Below are positions 26,472 to 38,386 of a stretch of 64,000 nt of DNA, piece by piece. This stretch comes from Andrena cerasifolii (lineage: Eukaryota; Arthropoda; Insecta; Hymenoptera; Andrenidae). Below the pieces are notes generated by a model. It was not told the DNA's origin and did no database searches. It saw only the letters and a program-made list of their open reading frames with translations. How positions within the stretch are numbered: the stretch's first letter is position 1; each line of letters begins with the position of its first letter. The stretch is from positions 21,895,501-21,959,500 of the forward strand of contig NC_135118.1 of NCBI RefSeq assembly GCF_050908995.1, written 5' to 3'. A program made the translations under genes and the position numbers.

Positions 26472-27441
26472 TAGGGGAGACCGGGGCTAGTTGACTAATT
26501 TTTAACATTTCTAATTTTTATAAATAGACCGGTGGTGTATTGTTGACTTGTTGCGCACCAAAAGTTTACAAATTTCATTAGGTATACAGGATTAAATTTT
26601 AAAATTGTTTTAATTGAGTCTGGGTCGTAGTTTTTATTATGTTTAGAGTAGTGAGGCGAATAAGTCAACAAACCCCGGCTGTGGGGTTAGTTGACAAATA
26701 TGATGGGGTTACTTGACTTGACATTTACTTTTCCGTTTTAACCCTTTGCCTGCGAAAGGCGTATATATACGCTGTCACAGTTCAATCAATATAGTATACG
26801 AAAGACATAAATATATATTCTACGACCAACAATTTTTTTATATTTTTTTTCACTCCTTCACCGTGTTATTTTTTTTTATTATTAAGTATCATGATGTTAG
26901 ATACTGTAATTATTTTTTACTTGTTTGTTGTGGTCTATTTGGAAGGCCTGAGAGTTTCAATGGAGGATAGGGTGTAAAACTGGTAGGGATGAGTTCAGAG
27001 GGATTTGTGTTGGGGGAAGTGAATTTGAGCAGCTAAACTCTTTGCCTCGACTGCATCTCAAGGATAAAAAGTGCAATTTTTAGTGGTATTCCTATGCTTA
27101 AGGGTTGTACGTACAAAACTTCCACGCACCGGATAAAATACCCTAAATTATATATCACGTTTCCACAAAATATTCATGAAAAAAAAAACATCATACAATA
27201 CTTAGTGAACAAAAATTCATAAATAGTCGAAACAAAAATATTCACTTCCCGCCGACCTTTTTAGATTTTTCATTCTCACCGATAGAACACGCAAGTTTAT
27301 GCCACGGTGACACATGAAATGGCAAGCTGGTCATTCATATGCTTCAATATCGCGAATCGCAGCATAATTTATTCCATAATACAACAATTAAAGGGAATTA
27401 GTCAACTAACCTCGTTAGTCAGCTAGCCCCGGTCTCCCCTA
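26472..27441. mobile_element. TA-flanked TIR element (966 bp), GGGGAGACCGGGG family, GTTAGTTGAC variant
   Basis: The termini are GGGGAGACCGGGGCTAGTTGAC (from 26474) and its near reverse complement (ending 27439), with TA on both sides. Internal sequence repeats motifs of the type GGGGTTAGTTGAC and GTCAACTAAC near both ends. It shares outermost termini with the elements at 51008 and 53250, but its inner motif is TAGTTGAC where theirs is TAAAGTGA. No transposase frame is visible. The TA flank suggests a Tc1/mariner-type mechanism; the exact family is not known to me. Confidence 0.85.
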
Positions 27442-27790
27442 CTCGCCTTTTCCTTTCTATTCCAGTCTACATTCCAACTCTTCCGTTCTTCTCCCGATTC
27501 TACTCGTTTTCAACCCCCATTGATGTTTTTCTCCACCTCCCCACATTATTTTTACCTATCTATGATTTCGACTTATCTCCGCTAGTAAACACCCCTCCAC
27601 TGTTATCATCCCCCTTTCCATTTCAGGCTACATCCCTCCTCTCTCCCCCATTCTCTCTCCCATGTCTGTCCTTTTTTCTCTTTGTCCCCTTTCTGCTTAC
27701 CTCTCTTCCCTATGTCCATTTCCGATCCTCCCCTGTCCTCCCTCCTTCTTTCCCACTGTTCTTTGTGCCTTACTCCCTTTTCTACCGGTT
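27442..27790 (+). repeat. Polypyrimidine tract, right half
   Basis: This continues the C/T-rich tract on the far side of the 26474-27439 element, with the same strand bias (CCTCCTCTCTCCCCCATTC and similar). Removing the element and one TA copy restores one tract of about 850 bp. Confidence 0.75.
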
Positions 27791-28370
27791 AGCGCATAAT
27801 TTCAAAAGCTGCAACAGACCGTAGCGGAGATAAGCTAATGACATTACGTCCCGCGCGCGGCCGGCACCGTGAAAAGCTGCCTCTCTCGTTTCGTGTTTAC
27901 ACGAGGGATCGTCAAAAAAATGGACTCCGCGGAAAAACGACAGTTGCGAGCACGTTACTGCTGTGCGGGTGGACGCGCATCGAATATTATTATTCTTTAT
28001 GTTTTTTTTTTCTTTGTTTTCCCCCTGTCCACATATCGATTTATTTCTACACATCGCGGTGGTTTACAGCCCCGCGCATTCCCATCGAGCTTTTTCAAGT
28101 CGCCACCTATAAAACTCTTTACGTACCCCCTTTTTATATCGTGATATTATCTATTGTTATTGCTGCGGCAGAGAGAGGTGTCCATGTTGAGGTATAAAAT
28201 CGCTGTACCCGATGGAACGGCGGGGTTCGAAATTTTGTGTATCACTCCGGAACACGATGTAACGACTTTTCATTTTTAATCTACATTTTTTCCCCCACTG
28301 AAAAAATCTGTTCCGCGGATTGGAGCCTCAGTTTTCGCGGATCGAAGTGTACGCGCGGGTGGTGTATACC
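27791..28370. other. Intron 3 unique sequence
   Basis: Overlapping frames on both strands (27782-28054 and 27838-28197) lack features. I see no gene. Confidence 0.45.
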
Positions 28371-28457
28371 CCCTAGTAGCATTTCTGGTTGGCCCACTGT
28401 ATCCCCAAGTTGGGAATTAGTTGGCCATCAAAATCCCAACAATAAATGTTACTAGGG
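28371..28457. mobile_element. Very small MITE-like element, 87 bp
   Basis: Inverted ends CCCTAGTAGCATTT and AAATGTTACTAGGG (13 of 14 matching) bound 87 bp. The complementarity continues inward, with CTGGTTGG against CCAACAAT-type sequence. It could be a tiny deletion derivative of a larger TIR element, or simply a hairpin. Confidence 0.5.
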
Positions 28458-29686
28458 TATGTACTCAACAAATATTTGTTTGCTCAAATGTGGGGGATTA
28501 TTGGAATATATGAATAGCTTGGAAATTAGTGGGGGTTCATTAACGGAGATTATTGTGCATATATTAATACGAATTGTTGTGATTCGTTGCTTGTGGTTAT
28601 CATACATATGATAGCTCTATAGATGGTGTTTTTCGAATTTGGAATCGACTGTCTTTACTATTATCATTTTACGCTGCAAAGTTCAATTTTATATCTTCCT
28701 CTTAAATAGAATTTCATCTTCTTGATACTACAATTGGCACGGTTCCTCAATCTCAGTCATTGAAATTAAAATTTATTACTACAGGTTGATCTGGAACCTG
28801 AATAGCCATTATTTGAGACAACCCCTGCATAGTTTGTAAACGGCGATTGGGACGAAACTGTTCGACTCGCTGTCCGCCTCGCATTGCACGGTTAAACAAT
28901 AGAGGCTGCCCTGTTCAATCTGTTACACTTTGATAAATGGCGCGCGCCACGCATTCGGGAACTCTGATGGGAACTTTTATTCCAAGGAGGGCAGCATTAC
29001 AGGGGTGTCTCATTGTGACGTCGATTTATGGCACCACGGACGACTCATGTATTATACCGACAGCCTGTAGATCCATCTTCAAATCAGTCTACTTTCTATC
29101 TCCCGCGGACAAGCCCACCGTAGTTTCAGACTTTAAATGGAGAAAATCCATCGTATTCGGATCGCGTAAAATAATCCTAATTCCTGCGTTTGCCATTTGG
29201 TCGTTCGATAGAAAATCTTGTAGAAAGAATGTAAAAGGATTGTAGGAAATATGGGAAAATAAAGTATGCATCGTTGATGGATTATAAACAGAAAGTTGTC
29301 TACTCGCAACTAATAGTAGAGTTCAGAATTCATTCCATTTAGTCCAGAATTTCATTCAGGAAGAGGCAATATTGAATCAAATTTTGTTATTACATCTTAC
29401 GTATAATTAGATAAACAAAGAAGTATGTACGCAATGCGGAATTACTTCAGAATTTAATTTATTTTTATTTTGTAATAACTTAATTTAATTTTGGACGAAT
29501 GACTAATTTATTATTTTTTTTTCCTGTGTCAGGGCGGAGGGGGCAAACGCCTACTCCTGCACACTGACACGTGCAATAGGACCTTTAGCCTAATACGTCG
29601 CGGAAACGCGGAATGATCTTCGCGCGTAGAAAATGATTCGTACTTGTGGAACGTAATGAAAGAAGAGTTGTGCATGTCTGTTGCAG
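28458..29686. other. Intron 3, last part: non-coding
   Basis: This is unique AT-rich sequence running up to the acceptor at 29686. The frame 28937-29245 has no recognised features. Confidence 0.45.
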
Positions 29687-29801
29687 TGGCTTCAAGGGGT
29701 ATTTGGCGTGCTCGCATCATACAGTTCGCCGGCGATGTGGTGATGACACAGCTCAATTTACAAAGGAGTTCCTTGACAGAATGGCGAGCTCGCTTTTGAG
29801 G
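29687..29801 (+). CDS. Exon 4 (of those recognised) of the Cys-rich protein gene
   Basis: I found this exon by phase. The previous exon ends TG and the next recognisable exon needs phase 0, so an exon of length 1 mod 3 had to lie between. The acceptor is GTCTGTTGCAG (ending 29686) and the donor is GTAAAT (from 29802). The first base completes the second Cys of a Cys-Cys pair. The frame reads GFKGYLACSHHTVRRRCGDD, then TAQFTKEFLDRMASSLLR, ending on a codon boundary. Two further cysteines are present. The C-terminal half looks like an amphipathic helix. The tribasic RRR before Cys is notable but no processing is claimed. The donor is the weakest of the set (GTAAAT). The preceding intron is about 6.35 kb. 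Confidence 0.85.
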
Positions 29802-30820
29802 GTAAATATTTGCCACTCCCCGTTTGGGGAGGAACTGTTGTTACCGTAACGAGATACGTCCGGTTATGTAGTGCTTTACAGCGTTCCTCAAATCGCTCGA
29901 AGGTACTAGGCAGTCGTTCCTGCCGAAAACGAAGCATTTCTTTTTCACTTAATTAGAAATAAATAAATGGGAACTGAGCCTTGTCCTTTGGCACAAAGTT
30001 TATTTTCATCGTAAGCTTTTAAAAAAATATATTTGTTTAGTAAAAAGTGTGCATTGTATACTAACTACTGCGACTAACATTCGATTGTAGAGAAGCAGTT
30101 GTTTCTTTCCCTGACTTGTTTCAATATCACTTTGCAAAATAAGATAAATATGCCTGATCATATTAATATTGTACTGTATACAGGGGGGTCAGATAAGAAG
30201 ATCGAAGAATTTAAAGGCATATACTACTTAGAAAATATCCAATCGATTTAAGTCTGTAAATTAATCTTCTCGGTGTTCTTTGCGGTTATTAGTTTCAGTA
30301 ATGGAAATAACGCATTTGCTTTTAATAATTAAACACTGCATCGATGCTAGGGTGATTATTATTAGTTACGTCAAATTTTCGTACAATTCTATGAGGCTAC
30401 CGTTTATGTTAGTAATTAATATCGAAACGTGTCTGATCGCTATTGTTTAATCTATCCCCCATTGGCTGCACTATTCCGTGTATTTATTATTTTCCGTTAC
30501 CACATGATAAATACCTACGTGTAACCTCAGTGTACCCAAATTCAACGAATGCGCAGTAAACGGCGAATTATTTGGACAGTAATGATTCGTGGATCAAAGT
30601 TATTTGCATATATTTTTTTCAAAACTGTCACTACTAAACGCTCCCAAATTTTTCGATCTCGTTCCTAATCAAAATAAATTCTTTACCTCAAGTCGCTTTA
30701 AACTTTAGCGTGCATTGTTCTTTGAAAGTCATTACAGATTTAAAAAAATCGATACAGTCGATTACGTTGCAAATGTGAAGTAGCCAAACTTTGCTCCCTT
30801 TCATTTTTCTCATACATACT
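29802..30820. other. Intron 4, first part: non-coding
   Basis: AT-rich unique intronic sequence. Nothing is recognised before the hAT element. Confidence 0.5.
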
Positions 30821-31437
30821 CTGGATAGTAGAGACCACGGTATGGTACGTGTAGCAAAAAGACACGTGTACACGGGTACACGTGTATTACATATATCCGT
30901 ACCTCGATCCGTATAGCTTTTAATACACGGGTACCCGTGCACTATTTCACGTGTATTTAAATACACGTGTATCAACGTATTTGTTTATTTTCATCAGAAT
31001 TGGGCATTAACTACGGGAGAATGGGCAATGGTGGTCACTTAAGCAATAAGTGTAATAAAACCGAGTGATGTTTTTCAATTTTAAGGATTATCGTTGCGCC
31101 TAAAAAGAAACTCGCTTATTACCAGTAATGCCTTAATTTTTTGTATCAAAATAGGTAATCGATTAAATAAATCTTGTTAATTTTATAATTGTGTTATTAC
31201 TTGCAATCTGAAAATTTGTAAAACCATACTTTCCGCATATTATTCTAGTAAATATATTTAAATACATTAATTCTTTTATGAATTTCGCAATCCCTCAGAG
31301 TTCTGGGATATCTATAGATATTAAAAATCAGACGAATCAAAATACGGATACGTTAATATACGTGTATTTATAAATACACGTGTATCTAAATTCACGTGTA
31401 TTTAAATACACGTGAAATAGGGATCTCTACTGGATAG
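30821..31437. mobile_element. hAT-type non-autonomous element (601 bp) rich in CACGTG motifs
   Basis: The element (30829-31429) has ends TAGAGACC / GGATCTCTA and a perfect 8-bp target duplication, CTGGATAG, at 30821-30828 and 31430-31437. Seven canonical CACGTG hexamers lie near its two ends within ACACGTGTATTTAAATACACGTG-type palindromes. A core shared by both ends (CTATTTCACGTGTATTTAAA) is displaced inward on the left by about 110 bp. It has no coding capacity. It ends 94 bp before the last coding exon's acceptor. Confidence 0.9.
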
Positions 31438-31531
31438 TAAATAACTTGAACTGCCCTGCCCTGTATAGGTCCCACACTGCGGCTTAAGGTCGAAATCCAG
31501 CTAATAATCGAATTAACCGATTTGATTGCAG

Positions 31532-31648
31532 GTGCACTGCAAGCCGTACACCGAGGAGGTGTGCGCGATCGGCAGCGACGCCAGCGTCTTCAGGGCGCCG
31601 ACAATGGTAGCGTTGGCGCTGGTGCTGCTCTCAAGGTACTTCACGTAA
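31532..31648 (+). CDS. C-terminal exon of the Cys-rich protein gene, with hydrophobic GPI-type tail
   Basis: The acceptor TTTGATTGCAG ends at 31531. The phase-0 frame reads VHCKPYTEEVCAIGSDASVF, then RAPTMVALALVLLSRYFT and TAA at 31646-31648. Two cysteines are followed by a small-residue region (Gly-Ser-Asp-Ala-Ser) and a short hydrophobic run ending the protein. That layout fits a GPI-attachment signal, with the likely anchor residue among Ser/Asp/Ala. A single-pass tail is the alternative, but the run is short for one. With this stop, the five exons give 214 complete residues. The TAA lies inside a strong donor (CAC|GTAAGT, intron start 31645), so a spliced form would leave two bases of a Thr codon and continue into a downstream exon. 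Confidence 0.8.
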   Translation: MHCKPYTEEVCAIGSDASVFRAPTMVALALVLLSRYFT

Positions 31649-31650
31649 GT
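31645..31650 (+). promoter_or_regulatory. Consensus 5' splice site overlapping the stop codon
   Basis: The sequence CAC|GTAAGT matches the donor consensus better than the donor used by the preceding exon. The in-frame stop TAA is bases 2-4 of the putative intron. Use of this donor would remove the stop and extend the protein. Non-use would give the GPI-like tail and a 3' UTR running into 31649 onward. Another possible donor, AAG|GTACTT, lies just upstream but is weaker. Confidence 0.5.
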
Positions 31651-34600
31651 GGTTAAGCAGCACTCGTAGCCGGAAAAAGGGGACGATTTCCGTGCACCCA
31701 CGAGCGCCGTGCTGAAAACCCGGGGCCCTCCGTTCGTTCTCCACTTCAGATCCGCCAGAGCACTTTTTTTTTATTTCCCAAGAGAAGAGAACCGCCCGAA
31801 GGGGGACAGAACGAAAGAGGCACGCGGCGTGCCAGCTTCGAGCATATTATCTCGGGCATCGAGAATGACGGAGGTGGAGGTGAAATGAGAAGGCAGAGAG
31901 GGGGGAACAGGGACGAAGAAATTTGTGGAAGCCAGGGGTAAACCAAGGGAAGAAGACGATCAAAGCGACGACACACTCTCCCAGCAGGTGAAAAGAAGAA
32001 AGTTCGTCGCTTTGCTCCGTACGAACTTCCTCCCTGCGCTCGTGTAAGGGGGGGCGTGTTCCTCTTTGACGCGAGACCCTCGACTCTCGCGACGAAAACA
32101 AAGAGGAGAACGTGCTTTCAGCCGGCGTGACGAGCTTAATCAAGCAATCAGAAGGCCCGTCGCGCGTCAACGTGTCCGCTGCTCCATTACAGCTCCGATA
32201 CACTTGGCCCGGCGAGATTGTCTTTGTTCTATCACTGGTCGAGGCAGGATGATGCTCAGGGAGTGGATGAAAGTTGGGGCTGTTGAAGACCTGTCGTACC
32301 TTGGCTACGTTCAGCTTTTATTTACCAAATAATTATTCCAATGAAGTATTCGTCATCTGCAGGAAGAAAGCGGAAGATGTTGCTGCACACGTGCGGCCAG
32401 GAAGCCTCGTGCTCATCAAGACATCTGCAAGAAACCGTTACTAGCCGTCCAGTGGATAACCAGGATGGTGGATCTTCCATTCTGAAGATCTTCGTTATCA
32501 AAAGGGAAGAATATATGGCACATTGACTGGAGAAAATCTAAGTTTGTGTCCAAGTATACAATCTATGAAGAAAACTGACCAATATTAGTGTCTAAAGAAC
32601 GTCATCGACGATCTGTATTAATTTCTCGTATGAGATTCCTGGGATCGAAGAGGGAAGGTCCCGACGAAAGAGTGATTTCAAATATCTCAGGGAAACTCTG
32701 GGGGGGGGGGGAAAGGGCGCAGAACGTATCTGTTGACAAGGAGGACCAACGAAAGCTGAGTCTTCCTTTCTTCGGGCGGCGCAGAATTACGTTATCGATT
32801 CGCGCGCTCGAGTCTGAAAATTCCAGCGACTCGCGGGCTCGCGGGGGAAAGTCCTACCTAGGGGCGTCGAACGTTTGGCGGTAGAAGAGATGGAAATATC
32901 GATTCCTGGTCTTCGGGGATCGATCAAAGTCGACTGGAGATGTTCGCGTGAAAAGTGTCATCGTTGGAAGTTCGGCGGGCTGCTGAAGCCATCCTGTCTT
33001 CCAAACCTGATTTCGGTCTGCTTGATCGAACTGAAGATTGCTGGTTCTCTCCAGCTTCCTGTGGACCTCAAACACTGGGATGCCTAAACCAAGTGCAGTT
33101 TCCTAGGATGCGAAGCCTTTCCACTATTCGCAAGGTGTAAACATAAACGAACGAAGCAGACGAAAGTTGAAGGGGGGAACTGTTACATTATATCTCCGGG
33201 AGCACAGCCAAAACGCATTTCGCCGAAACAGTTTCATTTCCCGCCTTCCAAACAGAATATTCCTGATAATGGATGTGGGAAGCGACGGCGAGGGGGAGAA
33301 GACATTCGATATCGACGAAAAGGAAGCCGAAACAGTGATCGAAAGTGAGATGTCCTGCTGCAAGTGGCTCCGTCTTCGAGAAGCCCTTGCGTGCCAAACA
33401 AACTCGCCAAACGAAGCTGGCATCGTCACAATGAACGCCCCCATCTTCTCTGGTAACGAGAACGGACCCCTTGTCGCGGCGAGTGGCTGCTCCTTCAGCG
33501 TCGAACAAACGCTCAAGGAACGAAGCAAAGTGTTGGTCCATTGAAAGGGGGAGCCGAAGAGGGAGGACGCGTTTCTTCGAATCGCGTATGGAGAGGCAGG
33601 AAAAGTGGCTGGACTTAGTGCTTCTGAAAGGGGTGCAGGAAAAGGGGAGAAGATGGCCAGCGAGCTGGTGGATGCACGAACGGGATCATTTTACCCGTCT
33701 GGAAGCACCCTTCGACTAGTTAGAGGTGGCTTCGAAATAAAGATGGCTAGGCGAGGATTGGTGGCACGGATCCCTTGATACGTGCCTTCCTGCCCCCGAC
33801 AAAGTGAAGAACTAGAGATATGAGAGCGGAGACGAGACTACATACTTCACATGCAAAACGCTCCGAGCCTTTCAGTTCCTCGATCGCTTATGCAGTCGTT
33901 GGGTGAACACGCCGCGGGTGGGATAATCGACGGGTGGAAGGAGGATGACAAGGAACCAATAGCCTACAATCTCGTGCAAAACTATTTCTATGGAGATATT
34001 CCCCTTGGAATCGTTTCCTCCAGACCCCCTCCTCTATCACGGAAATATAACCTCCTGGATGATGCTTAATGCGACGGCACGGGCTTAAAGACACCGCAAT
34101 TGCGGTGGCTTTGGATTCAGGAAACTCTAGCGAGTTGCCTTTCATCTCCTTGAAAACTAGACTCAGTTCTTCCAACACACTTCCCACGTACATACGTTCG
34201 CTTGACTCCTCGTTCTTCCATACTGCTTCAGTCGAGTTACATCTACAGTAAGAATTCAGGATCAGTGTGAAACCTGACCGCTAAAATCATGCAGCAGATG
34301 GGGAGGTCTCTCGGCGTGGCAACACGCTCACGCCAGCCTCGTTGTCCCGCTGCTGAGGACTCTAACAGGAATGCCGATAGGCACCACTTTGTTAGCCAGC
34401 GCCCTCGACTTTATCGTTCGTCCAGAAAACACCCCCGAAGAATGCTGATATCGAAAGGAACCCGTAGCTATTCTTTATGCGCTCGTTGGAAGGGTGTGCA
34501 TCGTGCATGGCAAGCGAACTGGAAACGTGGAAGAAGAAGCCGCGGCAAGAAGAGGACAGTGTTCTTCCGGTACGTGCGCCGGCTATCGTCGCGAACGGGG

Positions 34601-37600
34601 GTAGATAGCGGGTCGAGCTTTCGAGAAGTCGATTCCAAGCGTTGAAAGGGAATTACTTCCAGCGCGATGGGCTCGCTGGAAGTTGGCACCGAGGGGAATC
34701 TGAGGTGTCGGAAGCGGGTCTGATGAGCTTGTGGCCGCTGTTGTCGACTTTCCAGCTAGACCCTCGACAGAAGCATTCGAATAGATTTCTTCTATTAATG
34801 AACAGCAAGAACACTATTGCTCGGAGGTTCGTTCACCTCTGTCAAGAGAAGCGGACGTGACGTTGCCTCTTTTTCTTGGGATTTGATGGAATAAATCTTC
34901 AGCTTGCCGAACCCCACGAGGAAGCGGATTGCAAGAAGGAAGTATAACTGATGTTGGAAAAAGAGGAATCATCGGATCCTTCAGTTTCTGAAATCGACAG
35001 CGTCGCAGCAAATTGCAGGGTGACATTACAAAGGGCGGAGAACATATCTGAAAGAATAATCAGATATTTCTCGTGATATTACTGACAAGACAGATTAACG
35101 TTTCCTGAGATTCTCTCGTCAACGGTGGACGACTGCTAGAGGTCGAAAGGAAGAGACGGAAACGGACACTGCGAATGGGTAAAGGGGTGGGAATGGATCG
35201 AGTGTCAGCTGCTTCGACGAGGTCCGATTTTCCCGCACGTGCCGTTTCTACTTCGGCTCGAAACGCGCCCTAAATGGCAAGCAGCGCGCGGCTCTGAGAA
35301 AAATCACTTTCGTCGCGGGGATCGCGCGACACACGTGCCACCCTCGCGGAAAAATCACAGCCAGGAGAGGAGGGAATCCGCCCTTTTGGTACGTGTCGTT
35401 CCTATCTTAACAGGAAACGTGGTCTGTCCGTAGCACGGGGGAAATATTATCGTCCTCCAACAACGTCCAACCGACAACCACCTATCCGTGAAGCGATTTC
35501 TCGCTTTCCCTCCCTGTTACTGCGACGTGTTGCCTACCACTCTTTAACCCCTTAAGGATTCAAGTGACAGGGGGAGCTGCCAACTCGAAATTTCTCGTTT
35601 CAATGAAACTTAGTGACTCGTACTTACACAATCTTTTTGTTTCATAGTACATACACAGACATACTGAAAGGGTGAAATCAATTCTTAAAATTATCGCCTT
35701 TTCAAAACACAGTTTTTTTTTGTATACTTCACATAAGGATTTATTAAGACCAGAATTTTTGGGTTGGCAGTCTACCTTTGTATAATTCTAAAATTGAAAT
35801 TCTTTCGAAATACTTATGATTTCCGAAAATATGAGGAAAGGGGAAGTGTATCAACGCCAGAAACGCAGTGTTAGAAAATTTCAAGGTGGGTTAATTCGTC
35901 CTAGTGACTTATATGCTTCAAATTCCCTTTAGCTGAGTTAAGTTACTAGTGCTACCAAATATTCGGTTCATTTCTCTCATTTCGAAGAAACATAGAGAAA
36001 CCAAATTTTTACGTATGAAGTATTTCATTTATTCCATCTTTAGATAGAATGTGTCAGCCATACTTTAAGTAAAAATTATATTAATGAAATTTCAAAAGAG
36101 GGGGGTGTCTGTGTTTTCATATGCGGGAAGGTATTTTCTCCATTAATCGGAGTGTATCTCAATGGTGAAGTGGGAACCGCGTCGGTACGCGAGATGTCGA
36201 TTCTAGCAGCAACTTCTCTGTCGATGGCACGTTCGCATTTTCTCGGATAGAACCACTGTGCCGGTGCAGTGTGTTCCGTAAGCCGAGTGATGTTCCACTT
36301 TCGGTTCCGATTACTTATGCAGTCGCTTGAAAAACGGGCGAGAATGAACGGGAGTGGCGAATTTGAATGTGCTAATGGAAGGGTTGCAGCTGGCTTCGGA
36401 TATTTTTCCATTCCCCCAATTTATTATTTACAAGACGAATTTAATCGTCTCTTTTTTATACGATATTCCAGAATGGTCTTTAACGTGGGTAGCTATAGAA
36501 GTTTGTTGACAGATTTGTGAGGCCTCATAATGGTGTTGCACCTAGAGCCTCCAAAAGTATAAATGCTCCCTCAATAATGTTCGTAGTACAATAGCGAAGT
36601 GTTTGAGTTGCAATTTCTATACACCAGCTTTCGGAGACGCGGGATGCACGAGTGGATCCGACAGAATCAAGGATCCGGTTCACATCTCGAAACGGCACAA
36701 GGTGTACCTGGTGCGTGTAATTTATGCATGCTTCCATCACGTGATAAGCCTGGAGACGTATCTTGTAATGCGTGACGAATAGATCGTTGTCTTTGACACG
36801 TTACCTATTGTTGATCCGGCGGCTCCACGGGGAAGTCGATACTGAAGTCATCCAGTCGAATCGAGAAACGGGAGCCCGTTCATCTTTGATCTGTCTGCAA
36901 TTAGAGGGCGGATTAAACCTTGATCGAGTTGGAGTTCGTCCCTTAATCGTTTCTCGAAACAAACCCCACACAGAAGAAAATCATTCTCACACCCGTCACT
37001 CTGAAGTTCCAATAGCTTTCATTGTTCCTCCCTTCCAGGCATTAAAAAAAAAGAACACTCAAACTCATGTCGGGGTGTAGATTTAGACGATGATCAGAAT
37101 TCAATTTTATTTACTTAATTATTGCACGCGCGTCGAAATCTCGCGGAATTGCGAAAAAAAGAGGGAATCAAAGGGAAGGAAGAATGGGAGAAAGTGCTGG
37201 TCGGCTGGACTTTCATTCAGTCATCAGGGCTGTAATTAAGTGCCCGCACTCGTGGACACAGCGGAGTAATTATCGTGGCGGTAAATTGACGCGAACAATG
37301 CACGGTCTGCGCATCAAGCGAGTAGCGTCATAACATTGGAATCCAGAGGCTTCATCGAGAGACTCATCTTTCCAGGGCGCCGTGTTATCTCTCATTAACC
37401 CCCTTTTCCAACCCCATTTTCCCCGTCTATCAGTAATCGATGGAAATTCCATCCAAGGATAGCATATATCGTTGTCGAAAGTTGGATTATAAAAGAGGGA
37501 ATTATTTTATTATCCAAAATTTTCCTGCACTGGGTGTATTTATACCATTTTCATTCACCATCCGAGAATAACGCTGATCCAACCCTTAAAACACATTGCA

Positions 37601-38386
37601 AAAACTTGTACTTTGTATTAATCTATGAAAATTAATTTAACGCATTTGGTAGCTCTAGTAATTAAATATTGATGAAAAAGAAACGTATCCGTGTCAGGAC
37701 TACTCCTTTTTCACCATACACTTCCCCAAATGTTGAGTAAGTCCAGGTGATACAATGTTTTTATAAAAGACGAAAAATACTCCGTCAGGGTGGCGTTGCA
37801 TTATTCCACGGCGGTGGTTGTCGTAAAAGAGGACGTTTTCTCGTTTCTCCGTTGGCGTCCCGTTTGTCGGCGACGTTATCGATTTACCTTGTAATTGACT
37901 TTTAATCTCGCAAGATATACCGAGCGCCTCTATTTATTTATTTTCTTAAATTATTATCTGAAAACTGCTAGTCAAGTGTCTCCCGAGTTCTTTTTTCTCG
38001 CCGATGAATACGTCGAAGCGCTTTTTAGTCTGAAGAAAATTCATCTAATGGAACTATCGTATTTTTGTTATCCTTCGCAGATTAATCTTTCCTTCGACCA
38101 CTACTGTAAATAGTACCTAATGCAAGAGAACTGAGATAGAAAAAATTAATTGCTGGGACAAAGAGAAGGTCGTCTAAAATGCTTATAAGACATTTATTAC
38201 TACGGGTCTAAACGGACCCAGGCACCGAATCTTGTGAGGTTGTTTGGACCGTTTGCCGTTAAGTAACTAATAGGGATGTTAACCCCTATTGGTGGAGAAG
38301 ATAACCTGGGGCGGAAAATGCTGTGTACTAGTTCACTTTTCCAGCTGTGAATTAGACTTTCTATTTGAAAGACGGAGCGTTTGTGT
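31649..38386. other. Downstream region: possible 3' UTR, then unique DNA
   Basis: If the stop at 31646 is used, transcription continues here. 31.65-35.5 kb is GC-richer, with low stop-codon density and many overlapping open frames on both strands (for example 33167-33544 + against 33124-33528 -). None shows a recognised domain, and their mutual overlap argues for composition, not coding. A run of ten G lies at about 32700. 35.5-38.4 kb is more AT-rich and unremarkable. Confidence 0.4.

Noticed and set aside
26739..27105. Possible nested TTAA element (TTAACCCTTTGCCTGCG near 26739; TTAAGGG near 27098) inside the 26474 element
   Set aside because: The two ends are not inverted copies of each other beyond the TTAA-adjacent triplet.
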